Origin: Allochromatium warmingii
GTDB lineage: Bacteria > Pseudomonadota > Gammaproteobacteria > Chromatiales > Chromatiaceae
Direction: 5' to 3'
Assembly: GCF_900107145.1 (NCBI RefSeq)
Contig: NZ_FNOW01000007.1
Location: 1-64,000, forward strand
Length of the DNA stretch: 64,000 nucleotides
Part shown: piece by piece, positions 24,940 through 35,400 of the stretch
Layout: each line of letters opens with the position of its first letter
How positions within the stretch are numbered: position 1 is the first letter of the stretch
Notes under the pieces: generated by a model
Told to the model about the DNA's origin: nothing
What the model saw: only the letters and a program-made list of their open reading frames with translations
Databases searched by the model: none
Translations under genes and position numbers: made by a program

Positions 24940-26663
24940 ACGAACTGCGCCGTTTATGGCAACTTTTTCAGCCCTATCGTGCTTGGATGCTAGTCGGCAC
25001 GCTGGCAGCGATTCTGACCTTGCTGGCTAATGTCATGCTGATGGCCGCTGCTGGTTGGTTCCTGACCGCGATGGCAGCAGCCGGTGCAGCGGGCGTGGCG
25101 ATGAATTATTTCACGCCGGCGGCCATGATTCGCGCCAGTGCCATGCTACGCACCGCTGGCCGCTACAGCGAACGGCTCGTCAACCACGAGGCGACCTTTC
25201 GGCTGATTGCCAGTCTGCGTGTTTGGTTTTATCAGCATCTCGAACCGCTCGCTCCGGCGCGATTACAGCACTATCACAGCGGCGATCTGTTGAGCCGTAT
25301 CCGCGCTGACATCGACGCGCTCGATACTCTCTATGTGCGAGTGCTGGTGCCGGTGGTGGTGGCCAATGTCAGCCTGCTGCTGTTTACGATTTTCCTGTTG
25401 ATCTATCACCCGCTACTGGCGCTGTCAGGTCTGACTTTTTGGGTGCTGGCTGGGGTGGCGCTGCCGATTTGGTCGCAAGCGCGTGGACGACAACCCGGAC
25501 AGCGCATTGCTGAGGACGAGGCCGCGTTGCGCTCGGCGGTGATCGACGGTGTGCAGGGGCTGGCCGAACTGACGCTCTATGGCGCAGCCGAGCGCCACGC
25601 CCAGCATATCGACGGTCTGAGCCGCCGTTTGATTGCCGATCAAGCACGCCTGTCGAGCGATCACGGACTGACGCAAGCGGCGGTTGGACTCTGCGCTGGT
25701 TTGAGCCTGTGGGTGTTGCTGTGGATTGCGATTCCGCTGGTTGAGAGCGGACGGCTGCTGCCACCGCAATTGGCGATGTTGGCGCTGTTCATGCTTGCCA
25801 GCTTCGAGGCGGTCGCGCCGCTGCCGCAAGCCTTCCAGATGCTCGGGCGCACGCTGGCCGCTGCCCAGCGGCTGTTTGCGATTGTCGATACCGAACCGGC
25901 AGTCGCCGAGCCAAGTACGCCTTCACCGCAACCGGAGCGGTTTGACATCGCGTTCACGGCTGTCAGCTTCAGCTATCCCGATGCCGCACGTCCGGCACTC
26001 ACCAATATCACGCTACAGGTTCCGCAGGGTACGCGGGCGGCGGTGATCGGTGCGACCGGCTCCGGCAAAAGCACGCTGTTTAATCTGCTGCTACGATTTT
26101 GGGCGGCAGATGCGGGCAGTATCCGCATCGGCGGGCATGAGATTCTGGATTTTCACGGCGACGCGCTGCGCCGTCACATCGCTGTTGTCAGTCAACACAC
26201 GCATCTGTTCGATGCCACCATCCGCGAGAATCTGCTGCTGGCCAATCCTGAAGCCAGTCAGGACGCGATTGAGTCGGCGTGTCGCGTGGCGCAGATTCAC
26301 GATTTCATTGCCACGCTGCCCGAGGGCTATGACACCTGGGTCGGTGAAACCGGCGTGCGGCTGTCGGGCGGTCAGGGGCGGCGGATCGCGGTGGCGCGGG
26401 CGCTGCTCAAGGATGCGCCGATTCTGCTGCTCGACGAGCCGACCGAAGGGCTGGATGCAGCTACTGAGCGCGATCTGATGCAGGCGCTTGACGCGCTGAT
26501 GGTCGGGCGCACGGTGCTGTTGATTACGCATCGTCCGGCGGGGTTAGATTGGGTCGATCAGGTGCTGGTGCTCGATCAGGGACGCGAGCTGGCGCGGGGG
26601 GATGTCTCGGTGATTCCGCAGGCGATGCAGGCGGTGCTGTTGCCATTGCGGGCTGTGGAATAG
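24936..26663 (+). CDS. cydC: Thiol reductant ABC exporter subunit CydC
   Basis: A 575-residue partner of CydD. The membrane domain starts LWQLFQPYRAWMLVGTLAAI and has GWFLTAMAAAG, RYSERLVNHEATFRL and LLSRIRADIDALDTLYVR, which fit CydC rather than a lipid exporter. The ATPase has GATGSGKSTLFNLLLR, VVSQHTHLFDATIRENLLLA, LSGGQGRRIAVARALL and ILLLDEPTEGLDAATE. Together with the 4-bp overlap this is a cydDC operon. The convergent MFS gene is separated by a repeat element at 26689-26759 that may terminate both. Confidence 0.94.
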   Translation: MNELRRLWQLFQPYRAWMLVGTLAAILTLLANVMLMAAAGWFLTAMAAAGAAGVAMNYFTPAAMIRASAMLRTAGRYSERLVNHEATFRLIASLRVWFYQHLEPLAPARLQHYHSGDLLSRIRADIDALDTLYVRVLVPVVVANVSLLLFTIFLLIYHPLLALSGLTFWVLAGVALPIWSQARGRQPGQRIAEDEAALRSAVIDGVQGLAELTLYGAAERHAQHIDGLSRRLIADQARLSSDHGLTQAAVGLCAGLSLWVLLWIAIPLVESGRLLPPQLAMLALFMLASFEAVAPLPQAFQMLGRTLAAAQRLFAIVDTEPAVAEPSTPSPQPERFDIAFTAVSFSYPDAARPALTNITLQVPQGTRAAVIGATGSGKSTLFNLLLRFWAADAGSIRIGGHEILDFHGDALRRHIAVVSQHTHLFDATIRENLLLANPEASQDAIESACRVAQIHDFIATLPEGYDTWVGETGVRLSGGQGRRIAVARALLKDAPILLLDEPTEGLDAATERDLMQALDALMVGRTVLLITHRPAGLDWVDQVLVLDQGRELARGDVSVIPQAMQAVLLPLRAVE

Positions 26664-26688
26664 TTCCGTGTTTGAATTGTTTTATGTA

Positions 26689-26759
26689 ACCGCACAGGCG
26701 CAAAGGACACGAAGTCTTTTTAAGTATTTTTAAAAAATCTTTGCGCCCTTTGTGGTTAC
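26689..26759. repeat. Dispersed inverted-repeat element, copy 1
   Basis: Ends AACCGCACAGGCGCAAAG and CTTTGCGCCC-TTTGTGGTTA form an imperfect long inverted repeat around an AT-rich centre with runs of T and A. The first 18 bases are identical to 58905-58922. It lies between convergent genes and may act as a bidirectional terminator. Confidence 0.65.
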
Positions 26760-26767
26760 AAATCAAT

Positions 26768-28063
26768 TTACTTTTCGTTGAAACGCACCACTAAACATAA
26801 CCCTAATAGCAGGACGTTAATCGCACCAACCAGCACAAAGGGCGCATAGGAAGCAATTCCGTCGAATAGCCGCCCACCAATCGCCGTGATAATTAAAATG
26901 CCAATCGCACCAGCGACATTAAATGCGCCCATCACCGAACCACGCTGATGCGGTGGCGCTTCCTGTCCAACCAGTGACTGTGACGCTAAATACACGCTGA
27001 TTTGCCCAATTCCCAGCAGCACGCAGAAGAACCAGGCCCCGCTTGGCGTGATGTCCGTCATCCAAATCACCGCTAAATTGCCAATCGCCGCTAATGCCAT
27101 CGCAATCGCTAATCCAGTTACGCGATTGATGCGATCCATAAACGGCCCCATAATTGGGGCCCAGATCAATGCGGCAACTTGCGCAAGTACAAAAATAATC
27201 GTACCGTTTTTGATCGCTTCAGCAGTATCAAATCCTGCTGCTTGAGCGGCTAAGTTACCCCAAAGAATTAAAAAGGTTGCATTGACTGCTTGATCGCCGC
27301 GTGCAATAAAGGCTGCCAAATAAGCTAAAAAAATACGCGGATTGCGTGCTTGGGCAAAACCACTGGTCAATAAATCGCGCACCGAGGGCCGCTCAGAATG
27401 ATGCGTCGGTGTGCCTTTTTGTAATCCCAACCACACCAGCACCGCGACTACACTTGCAATTCCTGCAACCAAGTAATGCGTTATATAACCGGCTGTTATC
27501 GTGTCAAAGCCATTCGCCGTTAAATGTTTTGGCAGACTACCAACGAATTGATTGATAAAAACAATACCGAAACCACTGAGAAAGCCAACCGTTGCAACTA
27601 ATTTACCGCGTGAGCATTCGGCGGGATAATCAGCCATCACCGTTGATAAGGCGGTCGCCACAGTGACCACACCCAGCGCATAAATGACGCGATAAAAATA
27701 GAGTTCATCAACCGAACCGGCTAGGGGATAGAGCACATAGGTCAGTGCCAGCAGCAGAAAACCTACTGCGAAAATTAACCGCCGCCCGACGCGATCAATT
27801 AAAATCCCGGCCGGAATAAACAATGCTAGGGTAATAATCTCTGTCCAAAATACCAGATTACCGCTAATTGTGCCCTGTTGGTCAATCGGAATACCAAGAT
27901 GCGCGTTGAGAATATAAGTCTGCCCAATGGCGATAAAAGTCATTAAGCCAATGGAAAAAAAGGCGCTAAACAGCAGCGTTGCGGCTTGCCAGCGCGTAAC
28001 CCCCGAAACAAGCTGAATCGGGCCGAGGCGGACAGTAGGCGCAGTAGAAGTGAGGTCTGACAT
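26768..28063 (-). CDS. Major facilitator superfamily transporter
   Basis: 431 residues from the ATG at 28063 (MSDLTSTAPTVRLG); an upstream in-frame start at 28105 is less likely. Twelve hydrophobic segments can be traced in two halves. The loop after helix 2 has GILIDRVGRRLIFAVG, the standard MFS signature of GxxxDRxGRR type. A central loop (KGTPTHHSERPSVRDLLTSG) links the halves. The C-terminal half keeps GPFMDRINRVTGLAIA. Substrate cannot be read from the sequence. It stands alone, convergent with cydC. Confidence 0.85.
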   Translation of the reverse strand: MSDLTSTAPTVRLGPIQLVSGVTRWQAATLLFSAFFSIGLMTFIAIGQTYILNAHLGIPIDQQGTISGNLVFWTEIITLALFIPAGILIDRVGRRLIFAVGFLLLALTYVLYPLAGSVDELYFYRVIYALGVVTVATALSTVMADYPAECSRGKLVATVGFLSGFGIVFINQFVGSLPKHLTANGFDTITAGYITHYLVAGIASVVAVLVWLGLQKGTPTHHSERPSVRDLLTSGFAQARNPRIFLAYLAAFIARGDQAVNATFLILWGNLAAQAAGFDTAEAIKNGTIIFVLAQVAALIWAPIMGPFMDRINRVTGLAIAMALAAIGNLAVIWMTDITPSGAWFFCVLLGIGQISVYLASQSLVGQEAPPHQRGSVMGAFNVAGAIGILIITAIGGRLFDGIASYAPFVLVGAINVLLLGLCLVVRFNEK

Positions 28064-28156
28064 CGCGTGAATCTCAGGGCTGGATGGGTGGAGGGAACTG
28101 TGCATTATTCCATCCGCCGCGCACGACGTCTCGATTTGAATTAGTGGTCAGCGAAG

Positions 28157-28250
28157 CAAAAAAAGCCGCTCAAAAAACTGTGAGCGGCTCGATATCAGGA
28201 GGAGTAGATGATTTCGTGGATACGAGATTAGCAATGATGCGCCGCGAATG
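28157..28250 (-). ncRNA. Candidate small RNA with anti-Shine-Dalgarno loop and strong terminator
   Basis: On the minus strand a complete intrinsic terminator (AGCCGCTCA, 8-nt loop, TGAGCGGCT, seven T) lies at 28157-28189, and no minus-strand gene precedes it. Just upstream is CUACUCCUCCUGAU (28194-28207), a perfect anti-ribosome-site sequence, then a small hairpin (CTCGT/ACGA). A TTGACA at 28268-28273 may be the -35, but the -10 (CATTCG at 17 bp) is poor. Start is therefore approximate. The alternative is a plus-strand leader peptide MISWIRD at 28208, led by AGGAGG. Confidence 0.35.
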
Positions 28251-28503
28251 ATTTGAAAATTCTCAATTGTCAAGCCCCAACAGGTTGAAGTGTGACGCCT
28301 GTCAGTTTATGGCAAACCCTGAGGATCGGCAGAACTGAAGGACTACGGGAAGCGCCAGGGCACTGCCGCCAAAACAACACGCCGTTACTGGATTTTTTGC
28401 CTGCGAGTCGCTGATCGCCGAAAAGGTCATGGAATCTTCATCGAAGCGGCAGGTGCTCTCGATTATAGTGCGCGAGGATTGTTTCCCTGCCAATGCGTGT
28501 AAA
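28251..28503. other. Intergenic region before response-regulator pair
   Basis: No gene supported. A minus-strand frame at 28302-28493 has no ribosome site or recognisable content. On the minus strand a TATAAT lies at about 28461-28466. Confidence 0.35.
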
Positions 28504-29685
28504 ATGGATACAGCTTACGACTACGACCCAGATGCGCTGGTGTCGTCTGCTCCGCTGCCGCGAGCGATGCGGCCCCGCATTTTAATTGTTGATGATAGTC
28601 CTGAGGTAATCTGCCAGATCGACGCGCTGTTACAGGCCCAGTACAGCATTCTGGTTGCCAACAGCGGATTACGGGCATTGGAGATTCTGGAACAAGCGCC
28701 CGGCGTAGATTTAATTCTGCTTGATGTTTTGATGCCCGATCCTGATGGATTTGAAACCTGCCGACGAATTAAAGCGCATCCTGATTGGTGTCAGATTCCG
28801 CTGATTTTTTTAACTGCTCTGGATTATGAAGGCCATGAAGTGACTGGCTTATCATTAGGCGCGGTTGATTATCTGGCAAAACCCATTGTTCCCGCCGTGC
28901 TGCACGCTCGCTTAAATACGCATCTTGAATTAGCGCGGGTGCGCTGTGCATTACAACAGCATCTGAATCAATTAGCCGAAGAGCGGGCGCTGGTTGAAGC
29001 ATGCCTGATGCGATTGCATACCGACCGACGCTTTGATGCACGTTATGTTCGGTATTTCATGCAGCCGGTTGAGCGTACTAGCGGTGATTTGTGTTTAGTT
29101 GCTTGGACGCCGGATGATCGGCAATGGGTCTTAGTGGGTGATTTTACGGGGCATGGTTTAATTGCGGCATTAGCCGGGCCACTGGTTAAACAGATTTTTT
29201 ACAGTCATTGCGCCGCTGGTGATGCGCTGGAAACGCTGATTGCGACGCTCGACACACATCTATACGAACAGCTCCCAACAGGACGCTTTATGGCGGCCTA
29301 TCTTGCGGAGGTATCTGCCGACCGGCAGCAATTGCGGCTGATGAATGCGAGTATGCCGGAAGGGCTGCTCTTTATGCCGTCGGGGGCGTGTGAGCATCTG
29401 ACCTCACGGGCACTGGCGCTGGGCATTGCGCCTGAATTTGCTGCGCCGGATCGGCTGCAAACGTTGCGGGTTGAGCCGGGGGCGCGGCTGCTCTTGGTCA
29501 GTGATGGCGTACTCGAAACGACTGCGCCCGATGGTGAACAATTTGGGCTAGAACGGCTACTTACGTCCTATCAAACACTGTGGCAACGCGGCGGTTCGCT
29601 ACACGACATGCTTGCAGACTTGCGCTATCATCGGGGCCGGACTGCGCTTGAAGATGATGTCTTGATCTTAGAATTGACCCTGTAA
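28504..29685 (+). CDS. Response regulator with PP2C-type serine phosphatase output
   Basis: 393 residues from the ATG at 28504; an earlier ATG at 28429 is possible. The receiver domain has the acidic pair in RILIVDDSPEV, the phosphorylated Asp in DLILLDVLMPDPDG, LTA and AKP (Lys). A helical linker (about residues 155-185) leads to a SpoIIE/RsbU phosphatase: RTSGDLCLVAWTPDDR, VLVGDFTGHGLIAALAGPLV and LLLVSDGVLETTAPDGEQFG supply the metal aspartates. Such proteins usually dephosphorylate anti-sigma-factor antagonists. No partner kinase or antagonist is adjacent. It is followed 16 bp later by the HD-GYP regulator, so the two probably form an operon. Confidence 0.9.
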   Translation: MDTAYDYDPDALVSSAPLPRAMRPRILIVDDSPEVICQIDALLQAQYSILVANSGLRALEILEQAPGVDLILLDVLMPDPDGFETCRRIKAHPDWCQIPLIFLTALDYEGHEVTGLSLGAVDYLAKPIVPAVLHARLNTHLELARVRCALQQHLNQLAEERALVEACLMRLHTDRRFDARYVRYFMQPVERTSGDLCLVAWTPDDRQWVLVGDFTGHGLIAALAGPLVKQIFYSHCAAGDALETLIATLDTHLYEQLPTGRFMAAYLAEVSADRQQLRLMNASMPEGLLFMPSGACEHLTSRALALGIAPEFAAPDRLQTLRVEPGARLLLVSDGVLETTAPDGEQFGLERLLTSYQTLWQRGGSLHDMLADLRYHRGRTALEDDVLILELTL

Positions 29686-29701
29686 CAGGACACATTTTGC
29701 G

Positions 29702-30772
29702 ATGATGCGACCGCCCAGCACCGCACTCCACTGGAACGCACTCACCACCCGTCAAACGCTGCTGGCTATTGATGATGACCCGATGACGCTGTCGATTATT
29801 GATGCGGCGTTACGTGAAGAATTTCGCATTTTGGCGGCACAAGACGGCGAACACGGTTTAAATCTCGCGCAACGCGACCCATCCCCGGATTTAATTCTGC
29901 TTGATTTAGCCATGCCCGGACTGGATGGCTATGCTGTCTGCCATGCCCTGCGCATTCATCCGACAACACAGCACATACCGATTATTTTTTTAACCAGTCA
30001 CAATGACGAATTTTGTGAAATCCGCGCCTTTGAACACGGCGCAACTGATTATTTATCAAAGCCGATCAGCCCGCGTCAATTACAAATTCGCGTGCGAGCG
30101 CATCTCGCTTTTTTTCAGAATCAGCGCGTTCTCGAACAGCGTGTCGCCGAACGCACTCAAGAAAACGAACGGCTCCAGCAAGATTTGCTCGATACATTAG
30201 GACGTGCTGCTGAGTTCCGCGACAACGAGACTGGTCAGCATGTACAACGCATGAGCCATTACAGCCGACTGCTGGCGCGGGCGGCTGAGTTAGACGCAAC
30301 AAATACGGAACTACTATTTCGTGCTGCGCCGCTGCATGATGTTGGCAAAATCGGCATTCCAGATGGCATTTTGCTCAAACCTGGGCCGCTTACGGATGAA
30401 GAATTTACCTGCGTGCGTCAACATCCAGAAATTGGCGCAGCGATTCTCGGAGGCCGCGACAGCGCATTAATGTCGCTGGCGCGGACGGTTGCACTTACCC
30501 ATCACGAACGCTGGGATGGCAATGGTTATCCGCAACACTTAGCGGGCGAAGCAATTCCATTAGCTGGACGCATTGTAGCGATTGCTGATGTATTTGATGC
30601 ACTGACCTCGGCGCGTCCGTATAAAGAACCCTGGTCAGTCAAACAGACTTTAGACTGGATGCACGAACAACGCGGGCGGCATTTTGATCCACAATTACTC
30701 GATCATTTTTTACGGATTCAGCACGAAATTTTAGAAATCAAATTGCGCTTCGCTGATGAACCGCTGAATTAA
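29702..30772 (+). CDS. Response regulator with HD-GYP domain (c-di-GMP phosphodiesterase)
   Basis: 356 residues of the RpfG type. The receiver is LLAIDDDPMTLSII, DLILLDLAMPGLDGYAV, FLTS, SKP. A coiled linker (ERTQENERLQQDLLDTLGR) precedes the HD-GYP domain. There the metal-binding His/Asp are in APLHDVGKIGIPDGILLK, LTHHERWDGNGYPQHLAGEAIPLAGRIVAIADVFDALTS, with the intact GYP loop, followed by RGRHFDPQL. It should hydrolyse cyclic di-GMP when phosphorylated. A link to the nearby pilus genes is possible but only inferred. Confidence 0.93.
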   Translation: MMRPPSTALHWNALTTRQTLLAIDDDPMTLSIIDAALREEFRILAAQDGEHGLNLAQRDPSPDLILLDLAMPGLDGYAVCHALRIHPTTQHIPIIFLTSHNDEFCEIRAFEHGATDYLSKPISPRQLQIRVRAHLAFFQNQRVLEQRVAERTQENERLQQDLLDTLGRAAEFRDNETGQHVQRMSHYSRLLARAAELDATNTELLFRAAPLHDVGKIGIPDGILLKPGPLTDEEFTCVRQHPEIGAAILGGRDSALMSLARTVALTHHERWDGNGYPQHLAGEAIPLAGRIVAIADVFDALTSARPYKEPWSVKQTLDWMHEQRGRHFDPQLLDHFLRIQHEILEIKLRFADEPLN

Positions 30773-30897
30773 AACAGATTTAAAAAATTCTCTTCATTCT
30801 GCGATTTTCTGCGCATTCAGCGGCTGAATTAACAAACCATCAAATAATGCTTGATGACACAACCGCCCGCCCCCTCAGCAGACCGGAGCCAACGCGC

Positions 30898-31677
30898 ATG
30901 TACGGATTAAAAGCACTGATTTTTGATGTCGATGGCACCATCGCCGACACCGAACGCGACGGCCATCGTCCGGCGTTCAACGCAGCCTTTGCCGCTGCTG
31001 GGCTGGATTGGCACTGGGATCCGGCGCTGTATGGGGAGCTGTTAGCGGTAACAGGCGGCAAGGAACGCATCCGCTATTTCATGCAGCGGGCGGGGATCAC
31101 GCTCGACCCAAGTGTAGATGTTGAGGCATCTATTGCGGCGCTGCATCGTGATAAAACCGCACACTACGTGAAGCTATTGCGTCAGGGTGCGATTCCACTG
31201 CGGCCGGGGGTGTTGCGGCTCTGGCGCGAGGCGCGGGCCGCTGGGGTGCGGCTGGCAATTGCGACCACCACCACGCCGGAGAATGTCATCGCGCTGCTCG
31301 AACATGCCGGCGAACCCGGATTAGCAAGCTGGTTTGAAGTCATCGCCGCCGGCGATGTGGTGCCGAACAAAAAGCCTGCACCCGATATTTTCACCTATGC
31401 CTTAGAACAGCTCGACCTAAAACCGGAGGACTGCCTAGCAATTGAGGACTCAGACAACGGCGCACAGGCGGCGCTGGCGGCGGGGATTCGGGCGCTAGTC
31501 GTCACCGTCAACGCTTACACAGCCGATCAGGACTTTGGCGCGGCGGCACTGGTGGTCGATCAACTCGGCGAACCGGATTCACCCGTGCGGGTGCTGGCCG
31601 GCGATCTGGGCGGGCGGGCGTGGGTTGATCTCGCTGTGCTCACACAGCTTGCGGCTGACTGTTACCGCGCACGATAA
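30898..31677 (+). CDS. cbbY: HAD-family phosphatase of CbbY type
   Basis: 259 residues from the ATG at 30898, which has GGAG upstream. HAD motif I is [17 protein letters not shown], motif II is the Thr-rich [11 protein letters not shown], motif III Lys is in [12 protein letters not shown] and motif IV is [14 protein letters not shown]. The helical cap (residues about 20-90) with [13 protein letters not shown] and GGKERIRYF fits CbbY, which removes inhibitory xylulose-1,5-bisphosphate from Rubisco in Calvin-cycle bacteria. Other cbb genes are not in the window, so the symbol rests on similarity. The last 16 bp overlap infA convergently. Confidence 0.82.
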   Translation: MYGLKALIFDVDGTIADTERDGHRPAFNAAFAAAGLDWHWDPALYGELLAVTGGKERIRYFMQRAGITLDPSVDVEASIAALHRDKTAHYVKLLRQGAIPLRPGVLRLWREARAAGVRLAIATTTTPENVIALLEHAGEPGLASWFEVIAAGDVVPNKKPAPDIFTYALEQLDLKPEDCLAIEDSDNGAQAALAAGIRALVVTVNAYTADQDFGAAALVVDQLGEPDSPVRVLAGDLGGRAWVDLAVLTQLAADCYRAR

Positions 31678-31880
31678 ACGATTCGGCCCTTGGTCAAATC
31701 ATAGGGCGTCAGCTCGACTGTGACCTTATCGCCGGTCAGAATGCGGATATAGTGCTTGCGCATTTTGCCGGAGATATGCGCAGTCACGGTATGACCGTTC
31801 TCAAGCTGAACACGGAACACGGTGTTTGGCAGGGTCTCCGTGACCGTGCCTTCCATCTGAATAACGTCGTCTTTTGACAT
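31662..31880 (-). CDS. infA: Translation initiation factor IF-1
   Basis: A 72-residue S1/OB-fold protein that binds the ribosomal A site during initiation. The sequence [19 protein letters not shown], then [49 protein letters not shown], is standard. The start is the ATG at 31880; a longer frame to 31967 is spurious. It lies downstream of bpt on the same strand, and its stop is inside the 3' end of the HAD phosphatase gene on the other strand. Confidence 0.97.
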   Translation of the reverse strand: MSKDDVIQMEGTVTETLPNTVFRVQLENGHTVTAHISGKMRKHYIRILTGDKVTVELTPYDLTKGRIVYRAR

Positions 31881-31973
31881 AATAAATGCGTGGTTTGGAT
31901 TGCGCGGGTAGCCCTTGAAAACAAAGGAGTGTACCACATTCGCTCCCAAAGACGCGAAGCCGATCACGGATTC

Positions 31974-32756
31974 TCAAGCACTGCCTGCGCCGGTGCGCCC
32001 CAAGCTGCCAGTCAACCCCTGCCCGCGCTCAAAACGCCGCCACTGCCGCCCATCCCACGCTTCTATCGGACGGAAGCGTTCTTTGTACACCATCTTGCGC
32101 GAGGCGCTGATCCAGTAGCCGAGATAAAGATACGGTCGCCGAAAAAGCTGGGCCATCCGAATCTGCATCAGCACACAAAAGGTACCGAGTGCCCGTTCGC
32201 GCAATGCTGGATCGAAGAAGGTGTACACCGCCGAAAACCCCAGCGGGAGCAGATCGGTCACGGCCACGCCGACCAAGCGCCCACCGAGCCGAAATTCGAT
32301 CAAGCGTGTATTTCCACCCCAGGGGTCGATTAAAAAACGCCGGTAGCTGTCCTCTGAGGCATCCTCCGCCATGCTGCCGTCCGCATGACGCGCCTGTAGA
32401 TATTGCTGATACAGCGCGAAATGTTCGGCGCAAAATGCAGCCGGGCCGTCATGCCAAGTGATGTCAGCGGCATTGCGCTGCCAGGTGCGCCGCTGCGAGC
32501 GATTCGGCACAAAGGCTGCCACCGGCAAACGCACTGGTGTGCAGGCGGTGCAGTTCTGACAAGCCGGTCGATAGATATGGGCACCGCTGCGGCGAAAGCC
32601 ACAATCGATAAGCGCCTGATAACTCTCGCTGTCGAGACGCACACGCGGATCGACAAACAGCGTTCGCGCTTGCTGCCTGTCGAGATACGCGCAGTCATGT
32701 TCGCCCGTCACATACAGCGATAGTAACTGGCCCGTGTCGAGTTTCATCACGCGCAT
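31974..32756 (-). CDS. bpt: Aspartate/glutamate leucyltransferase (Bpt)
   Basis: An N-end-rule enzyme that moves leucine from tRNA to proteins with N-terminal Asp or Glu, marking them for ClpS/ClpAP. It has the ATE N-terminal Cys motif HIYRPACQNCTACTPVRLPV and the ATE C-terminal block TRLIEFRLGGRLVGVAVTDLLP, YTFFDPALRERALG, YLYLGYWISASRKMVYKERFRPIEAW. Two ATGs, 32756 and 32747, are possible. The first directly follows the aat stop, so coupling is likely. The C-terminus past RRFERG is an unconserved tail. Adjacent aat serves the same pathway. Confidence 0.92.
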   Translation of the reverse strand: MRVMKLDTGQLLSLYVTGEHDCAYLDRQQARTLFVDPRVRLDSESYQALIDCGFRRSGAHIYRPACQNCTACTPVRLPVAAFVPNRSQRRTWQRNAADITWHDGPAAFCAEHFALYQQYLQARHADGSMAEDASEDSYRRFLIDPWGGNTRLIEFRLGGRLVGVAVTDLLPLGFSAVYTFFDPALRERALGTFCVLMQIRMAQLFRRPYLYLGYWISASRKMVYKERFRPIEAWDGRQWRRFERGQGLTGSLGRTGAGSA

Positions 32757-32757
32757 T

Positions 32758-33495
32758 CTAAGCGTCAGCCGCCGTGACGATCTGGATGGCACTGGCCGGA
32801 CGCTCGCCGCCATCATCCCAACTGTGGACATAGCCCGGACGTGAGCCATGATGCGCCAAGCGCGTTAAAAACTCGACGCGAGACACTTCACGCGCCCCCA
32901 TGCGCAACAGATGCGCAGTGGTCATCTGGCAGTCGATCACCCCGAATCCCCAGTCGCGTAGCTGTTCACACAACCGCGCCAGCGCGATTTTTGAGGCATC
33001 GCTAACACGGCTAAACATGGATTCACCAAAAAACGCCCGACCAATCGCCACCCCATAGAGGCCGCCGACGAGCATATCGTCCTGCCAGACCTCGACCGAA
33101 TGCGCCAGCCCAAGCGCGTGCAATCGTTGATAAGCGACGATCATGTCCGGCACCAGCCAGGTACCGCCCTCGGCATCACGGGGCGCGGCACAGCCGTGCA
33201 ACACAGCGGCAAAATCCCGATCTAGCGTCGTCACCAGCGTACTGCGCCGCAAGCGTTTGCGCAGACTGCGCGAGCCGTGAAAGTGCTCAGGCAGCAAAAT
33301 CGCACGCGGATCGGGCGACCACCACAGAATCGGATCGCCGGCACTGAACCAGGGAAAAATGCCGCGCCGATAAGCGTGGAGCAGACGTTCGGGGCTGAGA
33401 TCGCCGCCCACAGCGAGCAAACCATTCGGTTCACGTAGCGCCAGCGCCGGATCGGGAAAGCGCGTGCAGTCGCATGGATCAAGCAGCGTCAACAT
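32758..33495 (-). CDS. aat: Leucyl/phenylalanyl-tRNA--protein transferase
   Basis: 245 residues from the ATG at 33495. It transfers Leu or Phe to proteins with N-terminal Arg or Lys for degradation by ClpSAP. Family motifs are [96 protein letters not shown] and [16 protein letters not shown]. It lies in the minus-strand run trxB-aat-bpt-infA, a common gammaproteobacterial order, with gaps of about 10 bp or less up to bpt. Confidence 0.96.
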   Translation of the reverse strand: MLTLLDPCDCTRFPDPALALREPNGLLAVGGDLSPERLLHAYRRGIFPWFSAGDPILWWSPDPRAILLPEHFHGSRSLRKRLRRSTLVTTLDRDFAAVLHGCAAPRDAEGGTWLVPDMIVAYQRLHALGLAHSVEVWQDDMLVGGLYGVAIGRAFFGESMFSRVSDASKIALARLCEQLRDWGFGVIDCQMTTAHLLRMGAREVSRVEFLTRLAHHGSRPGYVHSWDDGGERPASAIQIVTAADA

Positions 33496-33505
33496 GATGC
33501 AAGCG

Positions 33506-34477
<972 letters not shown>

Positions 34478-34717
34478 TTATGTACTCGCAAGCGCCAGCA
34501 CTGGCCTGCAATGTGCTTTCCAGAGCGGCACAACCATAACGGAAGGTCATAAAACACAGTGGTGTTGTGGCGTATCACTGTAAACGCACTGCAATGTAGC
34601 GTAAAGACCAGCCGGCCGCGATCTGGGTTCAGCGCGATTGACAGCCGACCCGTCGCGGCGCTACAAACGCAAAATTCAACAATTCCAGTGATCTAGCTCA
34701 GTGTTTGCGAGTGATTG

Positions 34718-35209
34718 ATGAAGATTCAAACCACGCCCCCCACACGTCCCCGTCTCCTGCACCTGAGCCTCTGGCTGCTGGCGCTGGCGATTCTAGCTGG
34801 TTGTGCCAGCAAGGGCGGACAGGATGACGGACTGAGCGCCCGCCGCGCTGAATTAGTCGGCAAAACCCTCGCCCAAGTCGGCACGCCCTATGTCTACGGC
34901 GGCAAGTCACCGCTAGAAGGCTTTGATTGCAGCGGCCTGACCCATTATGCCCATCGTCAAGCCGGGTTAGCGATTCCGCGCACCGCCGCCGATCAGCAAC
35001 GGGCAGCGCATCCGGTGCCGCGCAGTCAATTAAAACCGGGTGATATGGTGTTTTTCAAAACTGGGCCAACGGATTATCACGTCGGGCTGATGATCGACCC
35101 GCAACGCTTTGTTCATGCCTCGACCTCGCGCAGTCAGGTGCGCGTCGATCAGCTTGATACGCCATATTGGAACAAGCATTACATTGGTGCGGGAACCTAT
35201 CTGCGCTAA
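34718..35209 (+). CDS. NlpC/P60-family lipoprotein endopeptidase
   Basis: 163 residues. The signal has a lipobox LAGC with the lipid-bearing Cys at 29, so it is anchored to a membrane facing the periplasm. The NlpC/P60 domain spans about 45-163 with catalytic Cys71 (GFDCSGLTHY), His121 (DYHVGLMI) and His133 (FVHASTSR). Such enzymes cut peptidoglycan stem peptides, as Spr/MepS does in E. coli. It is smaller than Spr but complete. The ATG at 34718 is chosen; a TTG sits one codon earlier. A hairpin at 35224-35259 follows. Confidence 0.9.
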   Translation: MKIQTTPPTRPRLLHLSLWLLALAILAGCASKGGQDDGLSARRAELVGKTLAQVGTPYVYGGKSPLEGFDCSGLTHYAHRQAGLAIPRTAADQQRAAHPVPRSQLKPGDMVFFKTGPTDYHVGLMIDPQRFVHASTSRSQVRVDQLDTPYWNKHYIGAGTYLR

Positions 35210-35223
35210 CACCTTCAAAGCAC

Positions 35224-35259
35224 GCATCCGCGCCATGATACAGAACGCGGCGTGGATGC
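35224..35259 (+). terminator. Hairpin after NlpC/P60 gene
   Basis: GCATCCGCGCC (35224-35234) pairs with GGCGTGGATGC (35249-35259) with one wobble. No T-run follows. Termination is probable but weakly supported. Confidence 0.45.
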
Positions 35260-35336
35260 AGCCTGATTGAAAAGCACGGTTCAAAGCGGCAAACAGGCTC
35301 GCCTTTTCAGTCAAGCTGTAGCACAATGCCGAACGG

Positions 35337-35357
35337 CTTCCGGTTGTCTGCCGGAAG
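35337..35357 (+). promoter_or_regulatory. Small inverted repeat in HiPIP leader
   Basis: CTTCCGG and CCGGAAG with a 7-nt loop, 44 bp before the HiPIP start. It could be a leader hairpin or operator. Confidence 0.3.
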
Positions 35358-35400
35358 TGTTGAACTCATCACCTCGATATTCTATTTAGGAGTGACATTC

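Noticed and set aside
28302-28493. 63-residue frame on the minus strand
   Set aside because: No ribosome site and no patterned sequence. The region is better explained as non-coding around a possible small RNA.
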